A DNA stretch of 32,497 nt from CALFER01 sp964472395 (GCA_964472395.1 CAYYMM010000044.1:1-32497); one strand, 5' to 3'. Positions 23,877 through 32,497 are shown, numbered from the stretch's first letter. Notes: a model not told the origin generated them from the sequence alone. Made by a program: numbers and translations.

Positions 23877-25283
23877 ATGACACCGAATAAAAAGCGCGCA
23901 TCGTATGAAGCGCCGGAATTCAAACTCGTTCCCGTCAAGGCCTGGAGTTCGGAAGCGCTCCAAACAAGATCAGGTCATGCCGACGAAATGATCGATGGGG
24001 TCTCGTTGAATCGTATCGCAGACCAATACGGGACTCCGGTTTTCATCATCAGTGAAGCAACCTTGAGGGATCGCTTCCGCAAAATGCATCACGCGTTCTT
24101 CCGCATCTACGACAATGTTCAACTTTCTTGGAGTTACAAAACCAATTATCTCTCGGCAATCTGCTCGATTTTCCGCTCGGAGGGCGCTTTTGCGGAAGTG
24201 GTTTCGGGTTTCGAGTATTCCATAGCCCGAGATCTTGGGGTTCCCGGTTCCGATATCATTTTCAACGGGCCGATGAAGACGGATGAGGAGCTGATCCGGG
24301 CATTCGGAGATGGAGCGCATGTTCACGCGGACAGTTTCGAAGAACTGGAGCAGATGAAGCATGTGGCTCGAACGCTCGGGCGTCGTCTCGATATCGGCAT
24401 CCGCGTCAACACGCAATTGAATTTTCCTCCCTGGAGTAAATTCGGGTTCAGTTTCGAGGATGGCCAGGCTCGGGAAGCAATACTGACAGCGGAAAAAGAT
24501 GGTTTGCTGAGAGTTGTCGGTCTGCATCTTCATGCGGGAACTTACATTCTGGAACCGGAAATCTACACTACGGCCGTCAATAAAGTCTTGCAACTGGCCC
24601 TCGCGATGGAAAGCGAGGGGAGTTTTACCTTGCAGTACCTTGATCTCGGAGGCGGATATGCCTCTCCCAATACCCTGCATGCGCAATTCCTGCGCGGCGA
24701 AGCGACGTGTCCGACGTTCGAGCAATACGCCGAAGCGGTCTGCCTTCCCCTCGTCAAGAACCTCTCGCGACTCAAATTACGTCCGAAACTGTTCATTGAG
24801 CCCGGACGTTCAATTGTGGACGAGGGGGTCTCGATGATCACCAAAGTGGTCAGCTCCAAGCATCTGCCAGACGGCACGCGGGCCATCATCGTGGATGCTG
24901 GGGTGCATATCCTTCCGACAGCCTATTGGTACAAGCACGAGATGATTGCCTTGAAGGAAGGGCCCTCAGGGGTAGAAACGATCAATGTGCTGGGGGGATT
25001 GTGCATGAACATCGACGTTCTGTGTACAGATGTTCGTCTGCCGACTCTGAAGCGAAACGATCGCATCCTGGTCAAATGCACCGGCGCTTATAATTTTTCT
25101 CAATCCATGCAGTTCATCTACATGAGGCCGAATTATGTGCTGATAGCAGACGGACAGGTGCATTGTGTCCGTGAGAAGGAAGACTGGAACTATGTCCGGA
25201 TCCCTGAGCGGCTGCCGAAGCACCTCATTTCCGCTGAATCGCGTGGATCGTTCCTTGTGAAAAACAATCACCGACCGGATTGA
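23877..25283 (+). CDS. Fold-type III PLP-dependent decarboxylase-like enzyme (DapDC/ODC family)
   Basis: A 468-residue member of the alanine-racemase-fold family that includes diaminopimelate, ornithine and arginine decarboxylases. The PLP Lys is Lys88 in WSYKTNYLSAI. Other family marks are the PLP-contact His219 (GLHLHAGTYI), LDLGGGYASP (the glycine loop), IEPGR (307-311), the cross-subunit Cys376/Asp380 in GGLCMNID and Tyr405 in GAYNF. DapDC usually reads CESGD and HxHIGSQ in these places, so the substrate probably differs. A 40-residue N-terminal extension precedes the barrel. The ATG at 23877 directly follows the previous TAA and uses GGAGG in that gene's end. lysA itself is not implied. 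Confidence 0.85.
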   Translation: MTPNKKRASYEAPEFKLVPVKAWSSEALQTRSGHADEMIDGVSLNRIADQYGTPVFIISEATLRDRFRKMHHAFFRIYDNVQLSWSYKTNYLSAICSIFRSEGAFAEVVSGFEYSIARDLGVPGSDIIFNGPMKTDEELIRAFGDGAHVHADSFEELEQMKHVARTLGRRLDIGIRVNTQLNFPPWSKFGFSFEDGQAREAILTAEKDGLLRVVGLHLHAGTYILEPEIYTTAVNKVLQLALAMESEGSFTLQYLDLGGGYASPNTLHAQFLRGEATCPTFEQYAEAVCLPLVKNLSRLKLRPKLFIEPGRSIVDEGVSMITKVVSSKHLPDGTRAIIVDAGVHILPTAYWYKHEMIALKEGPSGVETINVLGGLCMNIDVLCTDVRLPTLKRNDRILVKCTGAYNFSQSMQFIYMRPNYVLIADGQVHCVREKEDWNYVRIPERLPKHLISAESRGSFLVKNNHRPD

Positions 25284-25303
25284 CAGCCGGGACGGAATCG
25301 ATC

Positions 25304-27175
25304 ATGCATACAGCAAACTGGCGATTTGACTTGACGCGTCACATCGTTCTGGATCATCTCGACACACTGTTCCGCTCAATCGGGGCAGCTTTTTTCGTAA
25401 CAAACCCGGTGAGCGGAATTCTTCTGGCTATCAGCTTCTTCATCTTCTCGCCTTATCTCGGATGGATGTGTCTGGCTGGATGTACGGCCGCGCTCGCGAC
25501 GGCAAATCTGCTCCACCGGGATCGCTCGTATCTGAAGGTCGGATTTTTTGGCTTCAACGGCGCGTTAGTCGGGATGTACTGGGTCTATCTGACTCCCTTT
25601 TCATGGGTCTCTTTCGGTATGATGCTGATCGCGGCTTCTCTGACAATTCCCGTTTTGATTCTACTGAATCGTGTCTTATGCATGAGTCGGATGAACCTGC
25701 CTCCGTTGAGCAGTGCCTCGCTAATCGTGACCTATCCAGCAATCCTGCTCCTGAAACACCTTTACATCGCCTTTCCGCCGACCATCATCCATCCACCAGG
25801 ATTCGGCATGTGGTTTTCGGGCGATTACCTCTCAAATGGAATCCGGCATCTCGATGTCCTGCGACATTTCGATCTGAACATGATTCTGGGTGTCGCATTC
25901 ATGATGGCGGGAGTGGCATCTCATTCTCCATCATCGCTCAAATCCGCCCTTCGGGGGCTCGCCATCGGGCTCGCCGCAGCCTTCACGCTCGGAGGGCAAT
26001 CATCCGCCTGGTGGTCCAGTCTTTACATTATGACCACTACACCGATCGCCATTGCGCTCGATGGTTTTTTTCTCGTGCCATCACTTGCATCGCGAATTCT
26101 GAGCTATCTCGCAATCCTCACCGGGATCTTAATCTGGATCGGGCTTATCCCGATCTTCGACTCACTCGGGCTTCCCGAACTGACGGTCCCCTTTTTTTTA
26201 ACGACATTCAGTTTTCTGATTCTGACGCGTTTGAAACACTTTCAGAAACTGTTTCCTGATCTTGTGCCAGTTCCATTGATTTATGTATCCTCTCCGGAGT
26301 ATTCCGCTCGCTGGAAGCGCGAACTGGATCTGGCCGAACGTTACTGGCAGATCGTCAGTCCACGAATGAGCGACCGGAACTGGGAAGGAAACATGAAACG
26401 CCGCATCGATACCGCAGTGGATCTGATTCTCAAGAGTAAATCGATCGTTGTATTCACTGGCGCCGGGGTTTCAACCGAAAGCGGCATCCCCGATTTTCGC
26501 ACCCATGAGGTACACTGGAAACAGTATGATACCTCGCATTTTCGCTATGAAAAGTTTGCCGTTTCGGAGGAAAGCCGCCGCAAGTATTGGGAGATGAGCC
26601 AGGATTTCTTCATGGTGATCAAACAGGCCCGGCCGAATATGGCACATCTGGCGATGAATGAATTTGAAAAAATGGGCAAGTTGACCGGCATCATCACGCA
26701 GAACGTAGATCGCCTGCATCACAAGGCCGGTGTTTCTGCTGAAAAGATCATCGAGATTCATGGCAACGAGTTATTTGTGAGCTGTTTGAAGTGCGGTGCG
26801 AAATACTCCCGGGACGAGGTGTACCATTGGATCATCAACGGTGTGAAGGTACCGTATTGCCTGCAATGCCAGGGTTTGCTCAAGCCGGATTCGATCGCTT
26901 TCGGCCAGCCGATGACCCGGGAGTCTTCGGTGCGGGCATTTGAAATGACCATGAAGTGTGATCTCTTCATGATCGTGGGTACTTCACTACTGGTCCAACC
27001 CGCCGCACTGCTTCCTTGGAAAGCACGAGAAAACGGCGCCAAGCTGATGATCGTCAATCTCACGTCGACAGTCTACGACCAGCACGCGGACGTGCTGATC
27101 CGAGGCAAGGCAGCCGGCACTTTCAGCGAGATTTTGACGCGGATTGACGAGTTCCGGGATTATCTTCAGATATGA
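25304..27175 (+). CDS. Urea-transporter-like membrane domain fused to Sir2 NAD-dependent deacylase
   Basis: One uninterrupted 623-residue frame encodes two domains. Residues about 15-315 are hydrophobic, with about ten membrane segments and urea-transporter (UT/SLC14) marks: TNPVSGILLAISFFIFSP, VGFFGFNGALVGM, then AIALDGFFLVP and GLPELTVPFFLTTFSFLI. The GFN motif of the second repeat is replaced by YIMTTT. After a charged linker, residues about 365-623 are a complete Sir2 domain: GAGVSTESGIPDFR (386-399), TQNVD (465-469), catalytic His486 (EIHGN), zinc cysteines 494, 497, 519 and 522, and IVGTSLLVQP. An in-frame TTG at 25280 overlapping the previous stop is an alternative start. Sir2 should face the cytoplasm. 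Its stop overlaps the next ATG (ATGA). The fusion is not one I know. Confidence 0.88.
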   Translation: MHTANWRFDLTRHIVLDHLDTLFRSIGAAFFVTNPVSGILLAISFFIFSPYLGWMCLAGCTAALATANLLHRDRSYLKVGFFGFNGALVGMYWVYLTPFSWVSFGMMLIAASLTIPVLILLNRVLCMSRMNLPPLSSASLIVTYPAILLLKHLYIAFPPTIIHPPGFGMWFSGDYLSNGIRHLDVLRHFDLNMILGVAFMMAGVASHSPSSLKSALRGLAIGLAAAFTLGGQSSAWWSSLYIMTTTPIAIALDGFFLVPSLASRILSYLAILTGILIWIGLIPIFDSLGLPELTVPFFLTTFSFLILTRLKHFQKLFPDLVPVPLIYVSSPEYSARWKRELDLAERYWQIVSPRMSDRNWEGNMKRRIDTAVDLILKSKSIVVFTGAGVSTESGIPDFRTHEVHWKQYDTSHFRYEKFAVSEESRRKYWEMSQDFFMVIKQARPNMAHLAMNEFEKMGKLTGIITQNVDRLHHKAGVSAEKIIEIHGNELFVSCLKCGAKYSRDEVYHWIINGVKVPYCLQCQGLLKPDSIAFGQPMTRESSVRAFEMTMKCDLFMIVGTSLLVQPAALLPWKARENGAKLMIVNLTSTVYDQHADVLIRGKAAGTFSEILTRIDEFRDYLQI

Positions 27176-28635
27176 CTTTCCGATCGTTCGGAGTCTTCAT
27201 GCTGTTTCTCACCCGGTTTGCATCCGCTGAATTTGACGTGACAGGGTCGATCACGACGGTCGGTTACTCACTGATGAACGAGCCCTTACAGCACGAGATT
27301 CTCCAGACCGATTCAGGCTTCCTGTTCCGAGCGGATGCCGGTGTCCACTGGCAGTACCGGGATCTCCTGTCGGCTGATACGATCTTGGCTGTCGAGGGTC
27401 CCTCACGGTACGGTCTGCTGATCGGAGACAGCCGTAACACGCTGTTCGGTCGATATAAATCCGTATCGACCAGCGATCTGCGACCCTACGTTGATAGCGC
27501 GTCGATTCGTTTTCAATCTCCTCAAAAGCATATCATGATGGAATCCGGCATCATCCGTCACGGTTCGGATGACAAGTACGCCAATCCGGGTATCAATATG
27601 AGAGGGGTTTTCGGCAGATTCCGCGTGGGACTGCACTACAGTGACGTCGGCACGAGGGGGGGAATTCTGCACCCGGCTGCCGAGTTAACCGCCCCCCCCG
27701 ATGGAATTGAAGCCCACTTCTTGCACGGCTTCATCCAGTTTTCAGATCGGTTCTTAGGTCCTCGTTCCTTTCTTCGATCGTTCGATGTCTCGCTATCAGT
27801 GGGATTTCTGCGGGATCGCACACCACCGGATCACCGCTGGAATGCCCTTCGGGACACATGGGGATCGATCGCCAGGGATGATCTCGGAACAGCCTCCCTT
27901 CGCATCACCGCAGAGATCCCCTTCACAACTCTCACAGGAGGCTACTCGGAAAACTTCGGACGGGCCATATCCGAAACGGGTGAGCGTGCTGATCGAGCAT
28001 ACACTGGAACGTGCTTTGATGCAGGAGTTCGAGTTCGCTATGGGATGGTTGAACTCTACGCCGGGTACATGAACTCAAGCGGGGATCCTTTTGACAAGCA
28101 GGACCTGGTGAATGAACGGCCACCTTCGGATTTTGAAGGATACGTCGACTATCCACCAACCGATCTGGGCCTGTACGATTCGCATTATATCAGACACGAT
28201 CTGCCGCTCGTCTTCACCGGTGGCACATATACAGCGTTTTTCGGCTTGCCTCGACCGGGTTATCAACGCGATGCATATAGCATTGAGAATCTGGAAATGT
28301 CGCGATTGGAGAGTCGGCTGTTTCCGTTGCCGGATTGGGCCATCACGATGAGATACTGGCATGTTCGTGCGGATCAGTGTCCCTGGATGTATCAGGATGG
28401 ACGTTGGGTCCAGCCATCGAAGGATCTCGGCGACGAGTTCGATTTCGAGATACAGTACACGTTGTTCGATCGCATCGAGATTTGGTTATTCTATGGGCTT
28501 GCGGTTACAGGGCAGTATTATGCGGATTCACGCGATTCCTTCGCTCCGGGACCGGTAACAGATGAAGCTTCAGCGCCGTATCTCAGCGGACGGACCGTTA
28601 CACTGGCGGAGGTGGGAGTCACGGTGACATTATGA
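27172..28635 (+). CDS. Outer-membrane beta-barrel (porin-like) protein
   Basis: A 487-residue exported protein with a short signal peptide (MTFRSFGVFMLFLTRFASA, cleavage before EFDV). The body alternates in strand-like fashion with many aromatic and charged girdle residues, for example VHWQYRDLLSADTI, VELYAGYMNSSG and IEIWLFYGLAVTG. It ends in GVTVTL, an amphipathic last strand with hydrophobic terminus. The length suits a 14-18-strand barrel of the alginate-export/porin kind, but I see no defining family motif. The ATG overlaps the UT-Sir2 stop as ATGA, and its own stop overlaps the next gene the same way, so it is tightly bound into the operon. It probably exports or admits the operon's substrate. 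Confidence 0.75.
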   Translation: MTFRSFGVFMLFLTRFASAEFDVTGSITTVGYSLMNEPLQHEILQTDSGFLFRADAGVHWQYRDLLSADTILAVEGPSRYGLLIGDSRNTLFGRYKSVSTSDLRPYVDSASIRFQSPQKHIMMESGIIRHGSDDKYANPGINMRGVFGRFRVGLHYSDVGTRGGILHPAAELTAPPDGIEAHFLHGFIQFSDRFLGPRSFLRSFDVSLSVGFLRDRTPPDHRWNALRDTWGSIARDDLGTASLRITAEIPFTTLTGGYSENFGRAISETGERADRAYTGTCFDAGVRVRYGMVELYAGYMNSSGDPFDKQDLVNERPPSDFEGYVDYPPTDLGLYDSHYIRHDLPLVFTGGTYTAFFGLPRPGYQRDAYSIENLEMSRLESRLFPLPDWAITMRYWHVRADQCPWMYQDGRWVQPSKDLGDEFDFEIQYTLFDRIEIWLFYGLAVTGQYYADSRDSFAPGPVTDEASAPYLSGRTVTLAEVGVTVTL

Positions 28636-29411
28636 ATAGATGGTTTCATGCGGGGGTCTGGATCGCAAGCAGTCTTCTGCTGTCCGGTTGTGCGGGGATG
28701 TCGGCAAATCATCACAATCGGCTTGGCTTGCAGGCGTTTGAACAACAGAAGTATCTGAACGCCTGTCTGGAATTCCAGCAAAGCGTCGATAGGAACCCAT
28801 CACGCGCAGACTCGAGACTCATGTTAGGATGGAGTCAGTACCATCTATCCAGGACCGAATCTGCGCTCGCCTTGTTTCAATCCGTTTCGATTCTCAAAGG
28901 ATTGCATAAAGCCCAATACGCTGACGCCTTCGAAGGAATGGCGCGATGCTGGTATCGACTCGGAGATCCGATCCGCGCTTATGAAACCATGATCTCGTGC
29001 GAGAAACTCCAGCGACTGTCCGCGGATCAGGAACGACTGGCCGGATGGGCGGCTTTCGCCGCAGACAGGAAAGCAGATGCAATCTCGCATTTCACACGGG
29101 CATCGACCATGCGAACAGCCGATGCAGAAGCACAGTACGGGTTGGCTTTATGCGCTCTGTCGGAGGGACGACACGAGGATGCCATCCGACATGCTTCACG
29201 TTCGATTCGATGGGATGCATCTTCCGCAGGGAGCTACATCGTCCGGGCAGAAGCATCTCTCGCTCTGAACCGGATCGAAGACGCGATACGGGACTTCAAT
29301 TCAGCACTGGATCGAGATCCTGGATCTGCAATTGCCCGAGACGGGTTGGCTCGGGCAACAGGAGTTGCCACCCCCCGGTCGACATCTGATCGGATCGAAT
29401 CTCCTCACTGA
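28632..29411 (+). CDS. TPR-repeat lipoprotein, last gene of the operon
   Basis: A 259-residue predicted lipoprotein. The signal peptide ends LLLSGC (Cys20), a canonical lipobox. Five or six TPR units follow from about residue 28, such as FEQQKYLNACLEFQQSVDRNPSR and IEDAIRDFNSALDRDPGS. Its position after the barrel gene, with an ATGA overlap, recalls outer-membrane TPR lipoproteins that assist barrel assembly or secretion of cell-surface polymers. The stop overlaps the 3' end of the convergent secreted-protein gene by 7 bp. No terminator hairpin was seen here. Confidence 0.85.
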   Translation: MNRWFHAGVWIASSLLLSGCAGMSANHHNRLGLQAFEQQKYLNACLEFQQSVDRNPSRADSRLMLGWSQYHLSRTESALALFQSVSILKGLHKAQYADAFEGMARCWYRLGDPIRAYETMISCEKLQRLSADQERLAGWAAFAADRKADAISHFTRASTMRTADAEAQYGLALCALSEGRHEDAIRHASRSIRWDASSAGSYIVRAEASLALNRIEDAIRDFNSALDRDPGSAIARDGLARATGVATPRSTSDRIESPH

Positions 29412-31360
29412 GCCCGGATCGTCATCAGGGAGATATCCAGAAAGTCATAGGTGTCCGGTGATGCAAGGGCCGCGAACCACAGGTAGTCCCCGGAGGGTAT
29501 CGCCGCACCTCCCAGAGGAATCTCGGCCAGCAGATCCTGAACCATAAACAAACCCGGTTCGAGTATCTGGTTCGAGCGCATCTTGCGCAGATCCAGTGTA
29601 AACGTTGTACCATCGTGGAATATGGCATCGGAGGTCGGCAGCAGGAGCCCGAGATAGACATCGACCGGATGTGAGGTGCGAGTGAGATTGTTCATATTCC
29701 AGCCGACACTCAGCGTTGATGCAGATGAAAACGTGGTCGGAGCACCCAGAACGGAAATCTCGGGGTGAGACTCCGGAATGATGACATGGATCCCTGCCGA
29801 GATATATTGACCATCCGGATTCGTGACTGCGATGTAGAGCGGACCGAGTGACGTACCGGATGAGGTCGACAGCGTCACGAGCGCGGTATCGGGCGAAATG
29901 ACCGCATTCGTCAGGACCGGTAGTGTTCCCGTTCGGTTCACATAATAATCATCGATCAAGTCGATTGTCGCACCTGCATCGAAGTTTGTCCCTTTGATCG
30001 TCACCTGACGCGTATCTCCCTGAAGGATCAGATGAGGTGAGATCGACGTGATGGTCGGGGCCGCACCGAGGTCGGATACGGGGGTGAGAAGCAGGTTGAC
30101 ATCCGAGAGAGTCTCACCGGATCCGATCTCGAGAGGTGTTGCGAGCGCGAGAGTCGTTGTTCGGTTCATTCCGTTATAAATCTGAGGCACATAACCGGTC
30201 GCGGTTACCGCAATACCGACGCGTCCCGGTCCGATCCCGGTCAACTCGTACTCACCGGCATCATTCGTATAGGTCGCACGCTGACTGATCGGAACGAAGG
30301 GATTGAGCGCATCGGAAAGCATGAAATCATATACGTACGCGCCCGATACAAATGCTCCGCTCGTGTCCTTGACTTTTCCGCGAATCACGCCGAAGCCATC
30401 CGGCATGATGATATCGATGCCGGTCGTTCCTCCGCCGACGGTTGTGACCAGAGTCGCCTGGGAGGGGTTTGTGGCGGATGGATGGAACGTGCCGGGCGAC
30501 GTCCAGAACAAGTATTCGGGGTGGAAGAGACTGCGGGCCAGGATACGATACGATCGTCCAGCGGGAAGTCCGCCGATGGTGTATGCACCTGATGCGTCCG
30601 TTGTCGCAGAACCGCTCGAATACCCGGTCAGCGAATCGATCGCATCGACGCGGATCGATGAAACAGGCTGGGATGCCTGAGTCGTGACAGTGCCTGAGAT
30701 GGAAGCCGAGGCCGGCAGAACCAGATTCAGACCCTCGATGGAATCGTTGACATGAATCGTCAGGACCTCGACATGCGCAGCTCCGGAATCAGGATAGGCG
30801 ATCAGTGTGAAGACCCCCTGCGGCAGATTCAGCGCGAACGAGCCTTCTCCTGTTGCCTCCGTCTGATACCCGGTCAATCCCCAGAAATAATAGCCCGTCG
30901 TATTGTCGAATGCATAGAGCGAACCTCCCACGGGTTGATTGGATCCGTTTTTCAAGCTGCCTGTGACAACGTATCCAGTCAGAAGATAGAAGTCGATTCC
31001 GCTTAATGGCGCGTCATCCGTCACCGCGAGGGTATCGGTATAATATGGAGAATTGACGCCGAGGTGGTACTGCGGGAGATAGTGCGACTGCCCTCCGTTG
31101 GGATTGACCGAGGCAATGTAGACGCCGGCCGGCACTGAAACGGTGTATCGCCCCAGCGGACCGGTCAGGGACTCGTAGACCGTCAAATCGTTCCCATAAT
31201 AATCCAGGCACTGCACCGCCACTCCGCCGACCGGTGTGGTCCCGTAATAATCATATACCGTTCCCGTGATATCGGCCGCCCGAATCGCCTCATTCTGAAT
31301 CAACACGATGCATACAGCGAGCGCGACATATACCAAATTGAAACACCTGCGACTTGTCAT
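29405..31360 (-). CDS. Large secreted protein with carboxypeptidase-regulatory-like and IPT/TIG domains
   Basis: A 651-residue exported, probably cell-surface protein. The signal peptide is at about 1-29 (hydrophobic core VYVALAVCIVLIQ, cleavage near IRA-AD). At least four carboxypeptidase-regulatory-like/Cna-B-type beta domains follow between about 30 and 410, with repeating ITGTVYDYYGTTPVGGVAV and GAYTIGGLPAGRSYRI patterns. An IPT/TIG immunoglobulin-like domain begins APTITSISPHLILQG at about 430. The remaining 130 residues form an unknown beta-rich domain. No sorting signal or membrane anchor is seen. The ATG at 31360 has AAGGAG about 10 nt upstream; the frame is open much further but that part has no export signal. 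Adhesion or binding is plausible, not shown. Confidence 0.82.
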   Translation of the reverse strand: MTSRRCFNLVYVALAVCIVLIQNEAIRAADITGTVYDYYGTTPVGGVAVQCLDYYGNDLTVYESLTGPLGRYTVSVPAGVYIASVNPNGGQSHYLPQYHLGVNSPYYTDTLAVTDDAPLSGIDFYLLTGYVVTGSLKNGSNQPVGGSLYAFDNTTGYYFWGLTGYQTEATGEGSFALNLPQGVFTLIAYPDSGAAHVEVLTIHVNDSIEGLNLVLPASASISGTVTTQASQPVSSIRVDAIDSLTGYSSGSATTDASGAYTIGGLPAGRSYRILARSLFHPEYLFWTSPGTFHPSATNPSQATLVTTVGGGTTGIDIIMPDGFGVIRGKVKDTSGAFVSGAYVYDFMLSDALNPFVPISQRATYTNDAGEYELTGIGPGRVGIAVTATGYVPQIYNGMNRTTTLALATPLEIGSGETLSDVNLLLTPVSDLGAAPTITSISPHLILQGDTRQVTIKGTNFDAGATIDLIDDYYVNRTGTLPVLTNAVISPDTALVTLSTSSGTSLGPLYIAVTNPDGQYISAGIHVIIPESHPEISVLGAPTTFSSASTLSVGWNMNNLTRTSHPVDVYLGLLLPTSDAIFHDGTTFTLDLRKMRSNQILEPGLFMVQDLLAEIPLGGAAIPSGDYLWFAALASPDTYDFLDISLMTIRAQ

Positions 31361-31455
31361 ACCTGATAACTCCTTCTCCCCTTTCGATTCTGGTGCGATC
31401 GGTCCGTCACCACGGTCGATCCGCAGGTTGAGCTGCAATTTCAATACCAGATGAA

Positions 31456-32497
31456 TCAGTGAAGGTACATGACGAGCAACTGCGCCGCGAGAACTCTCAG
31501 AAACATGGTGAGCGGGTAGACCGTTGCATACGCGATCGAAGGCGCTTCGGAATCCGCTGCGGTGGTGAGGTATGCGAGAACTGGCGGATCGGTCATGCTT
31601 CCGGCCAGCATTCCGGAAAGGGGCATGAAGTTCATTTTCATGACGAGGCGTGCCCAGATTCCAACGATCAGAGGCGGAATGATTGTGATCAATGCCGCGA
31701 GACTGATCCATCTGAGTCCATCACCTTGGATCAGCGTTTCCACGAAGCGATCACCGGCGCGGAGCCCTACGCAGGCCAGGAACAGTGAGATCCCGATTTC
31801 GCGCAGTGTGATGTTGGCGCTGATCGGCATATACCAGACCAGTGGTCCGATTTTTCCGATCCTGCTGAGGATGATGGCAACCAGTAGAGGGCCGCCGGCG
31901 ATACCGAGTTTGACCGGGACGGGAAGGCCGGGCAAGCTGATCGGATAACTGCCGACCAGCACTCCCAGGACGATGCCGATGAACAGAGGCACGAGCATGG
32001 GATGGTTGAGTTCTCTGGGTGAGTTACCCAGCTTTTCGGCTGCTTTTTCGAGATTTTCGGCAGGACCGACGACCGAAAGACGATCGCCGAATTGGAGGCG
32101 CACATCAGCGCTCACCGGCAACTCGATGTCCGCTCGCGCAATCCGTGTGACCGTGACCCCCTCCCGTTCGCGAAGCCTGAGTTCATGCACGCTCTTGCCG
32201 ATTGCGCCTTTTTTCGTGACGATGATCCAGTTCCATGCAATGTCGCTCTTGATATCGATCAGATTCACTTCACTCTCACGCCCCACGACGATGCGGAGAC
32301 GATCGAGTTCCTCGATGGGGCCGACTGCAAGAAGAACGTCTCCGAGATGTACCGTGACGTCAGGCTGAGCCAGGCAGACCGTATCTCCATGCATCACTCT
32401 CGAGATGACGATCCCCGAATGGTCCTGCAAGGGGATATCGCGAATCTTCAGGCCATCCAGGTTCGGATTCCGCACTTCGAGGTTGATCATCTCGATA
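31456..32497 (-). CDS. AspT/YidE-type transporter, C-terminal part (5' end outside window)
   Basis: 346 residues are visible; the start lies beyond the window. Two TrkA-C (RCK-C) domains come first (about 1-78 with ISRVMHGDTVCLAQ, and about 90-155 with VTRIARADIELPVS and FGDRLSVVGP). About six membrane segments follow. The motif GMLAGSMTDPPVLAY and the ending IAYATVYPLTMFLRVLAAQLL are very like YidE/YbjL and AspT aspartate:alanine antiporters. The full protein should have another set of membrane segments before the TrkA-C pair. The substrate is unknown. The secreted-protein gene follows on the same strand after 95 bp, in which no promoter or terminator was found. Confidence 0.9.
   Translation of the reverse strand, partial: IEMINLEVRNPNLDGLKIRDIPLQDHSGIVISRVMHGDTVCLAQPDVTVHLGDVLLAVGPIEELDRLRIVVGRESEVNLIDIKSDIAWNWIIVTKKGAIGKSVHELRLREREGVTVTRIARADIELPVSADVRLQFGDRLSVVGPAENLEKAAEKLGNSPRELNHPMLVPLFIGIVLGVLVGSYPISLPGLPVPVKLGIAGGPLLVAIILSRIGKIGPLVWYMPISANITLREIGISLFLACVGLRAGDRFVETLIQGDGLRWISLAALITIIPPLIVGIWARLVMKMNFMPLSGMLAGSMTDPPVLAYLTTAADSEAPSIAYATVYPLTMFLRVLAAQLLVMYLH

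Noticed and set aside
31361..31711. Upstream extension of the secreted-protein frame
   Set aside because: It overlaps the transporter 3' end and would bury the clear signal peptide that begins at 31360.
1..32497. CRISPR arrays, insertion sequences, phage genes, rRNA
   Set aside because: No regularly spaced repeats, transposase motifs, terminal inverted repeats, phage proteins or rRNA-like stretches were seen.

Overview
The window is a gene-dense, moderate-GC stretch of a Gram-negative (diderm) bacterial chromosome. Several predicted lipoproteins, two outer-membrane beta-barrels and a LolB-like lipoprotein point to an outer membrane. The order lolB-like / ispE / tRNA-Gln / prs / rplY(ctc) / pth / rpsF / rplI / dnaB is a housekeeping arrangement familiar from Deltaproteobacteria-like and related uncultured lineages. 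I cannot assign a phylum from the sequence alone.

Left part (1-12451, all minus strand). Read in transcription order, this runs: subtilase, small outer-membrane barrel, YciO/YrdC protein, hexapeptide acetyltransferase-like protein, cobalamin-domain radical SAM enzyme, TPR lipoprotein, LolB-like lipoprotein, ispE, tRNA-Gln(UUG), prs, rplY, pth, rpsF, rplI and the 5' end of dnaB. Many junctions are tight or overlapping. The ribosomal gene rpsR, which normally lies between rpsF and rplI, is missing; only 94 nt separate the two genes.

Middle part (12659-19216). mazG (+) converges with a GAF-GAF-GGDEF diguanylate cyclase (-) that lies directly behind dksA. Divergent from dksA are a TPR lipoprotein and a second small lipoprotein, closed by a clear bidirectional intrinsic terminator at 17796-17826. 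On its other side lies a glutathionylspermidine-synthase-like ligase (-).

Right part (19488-29411, plus strand). This is the most remarkable region: a tightly packed eight-gene operon. It encodes an exported TPR protein, a PqqD-like protein, an ATP-grasp ligase, a second degenerate ATP-grasp homologue, a fold-type-III PLP decarboxylase-like enzyme, a urea-transporter-like membrane domain fused to a Sir2 NAD-dependent deacylase, an outer-membrane barrel and a TPR lipoprotein. Four junctions overlap or abut. The set looks like a cell-envelope biosynthesis or modification system that I do not recognise. The divergent GspS-like ligase at 17852-19216 may belong to it.

Right edge. A large secreted protein with carboxypeptidase-regulatory-like and IPT/TIG domains (-) overlaps the operon end tail to tail. 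It is preceded by an AspT/YidE-type transporter that is cut by the window end. No CRISPR array, insertion sequence, phage gene or rRNA was found, and no gene-free stretch exceeds about 270 bp.
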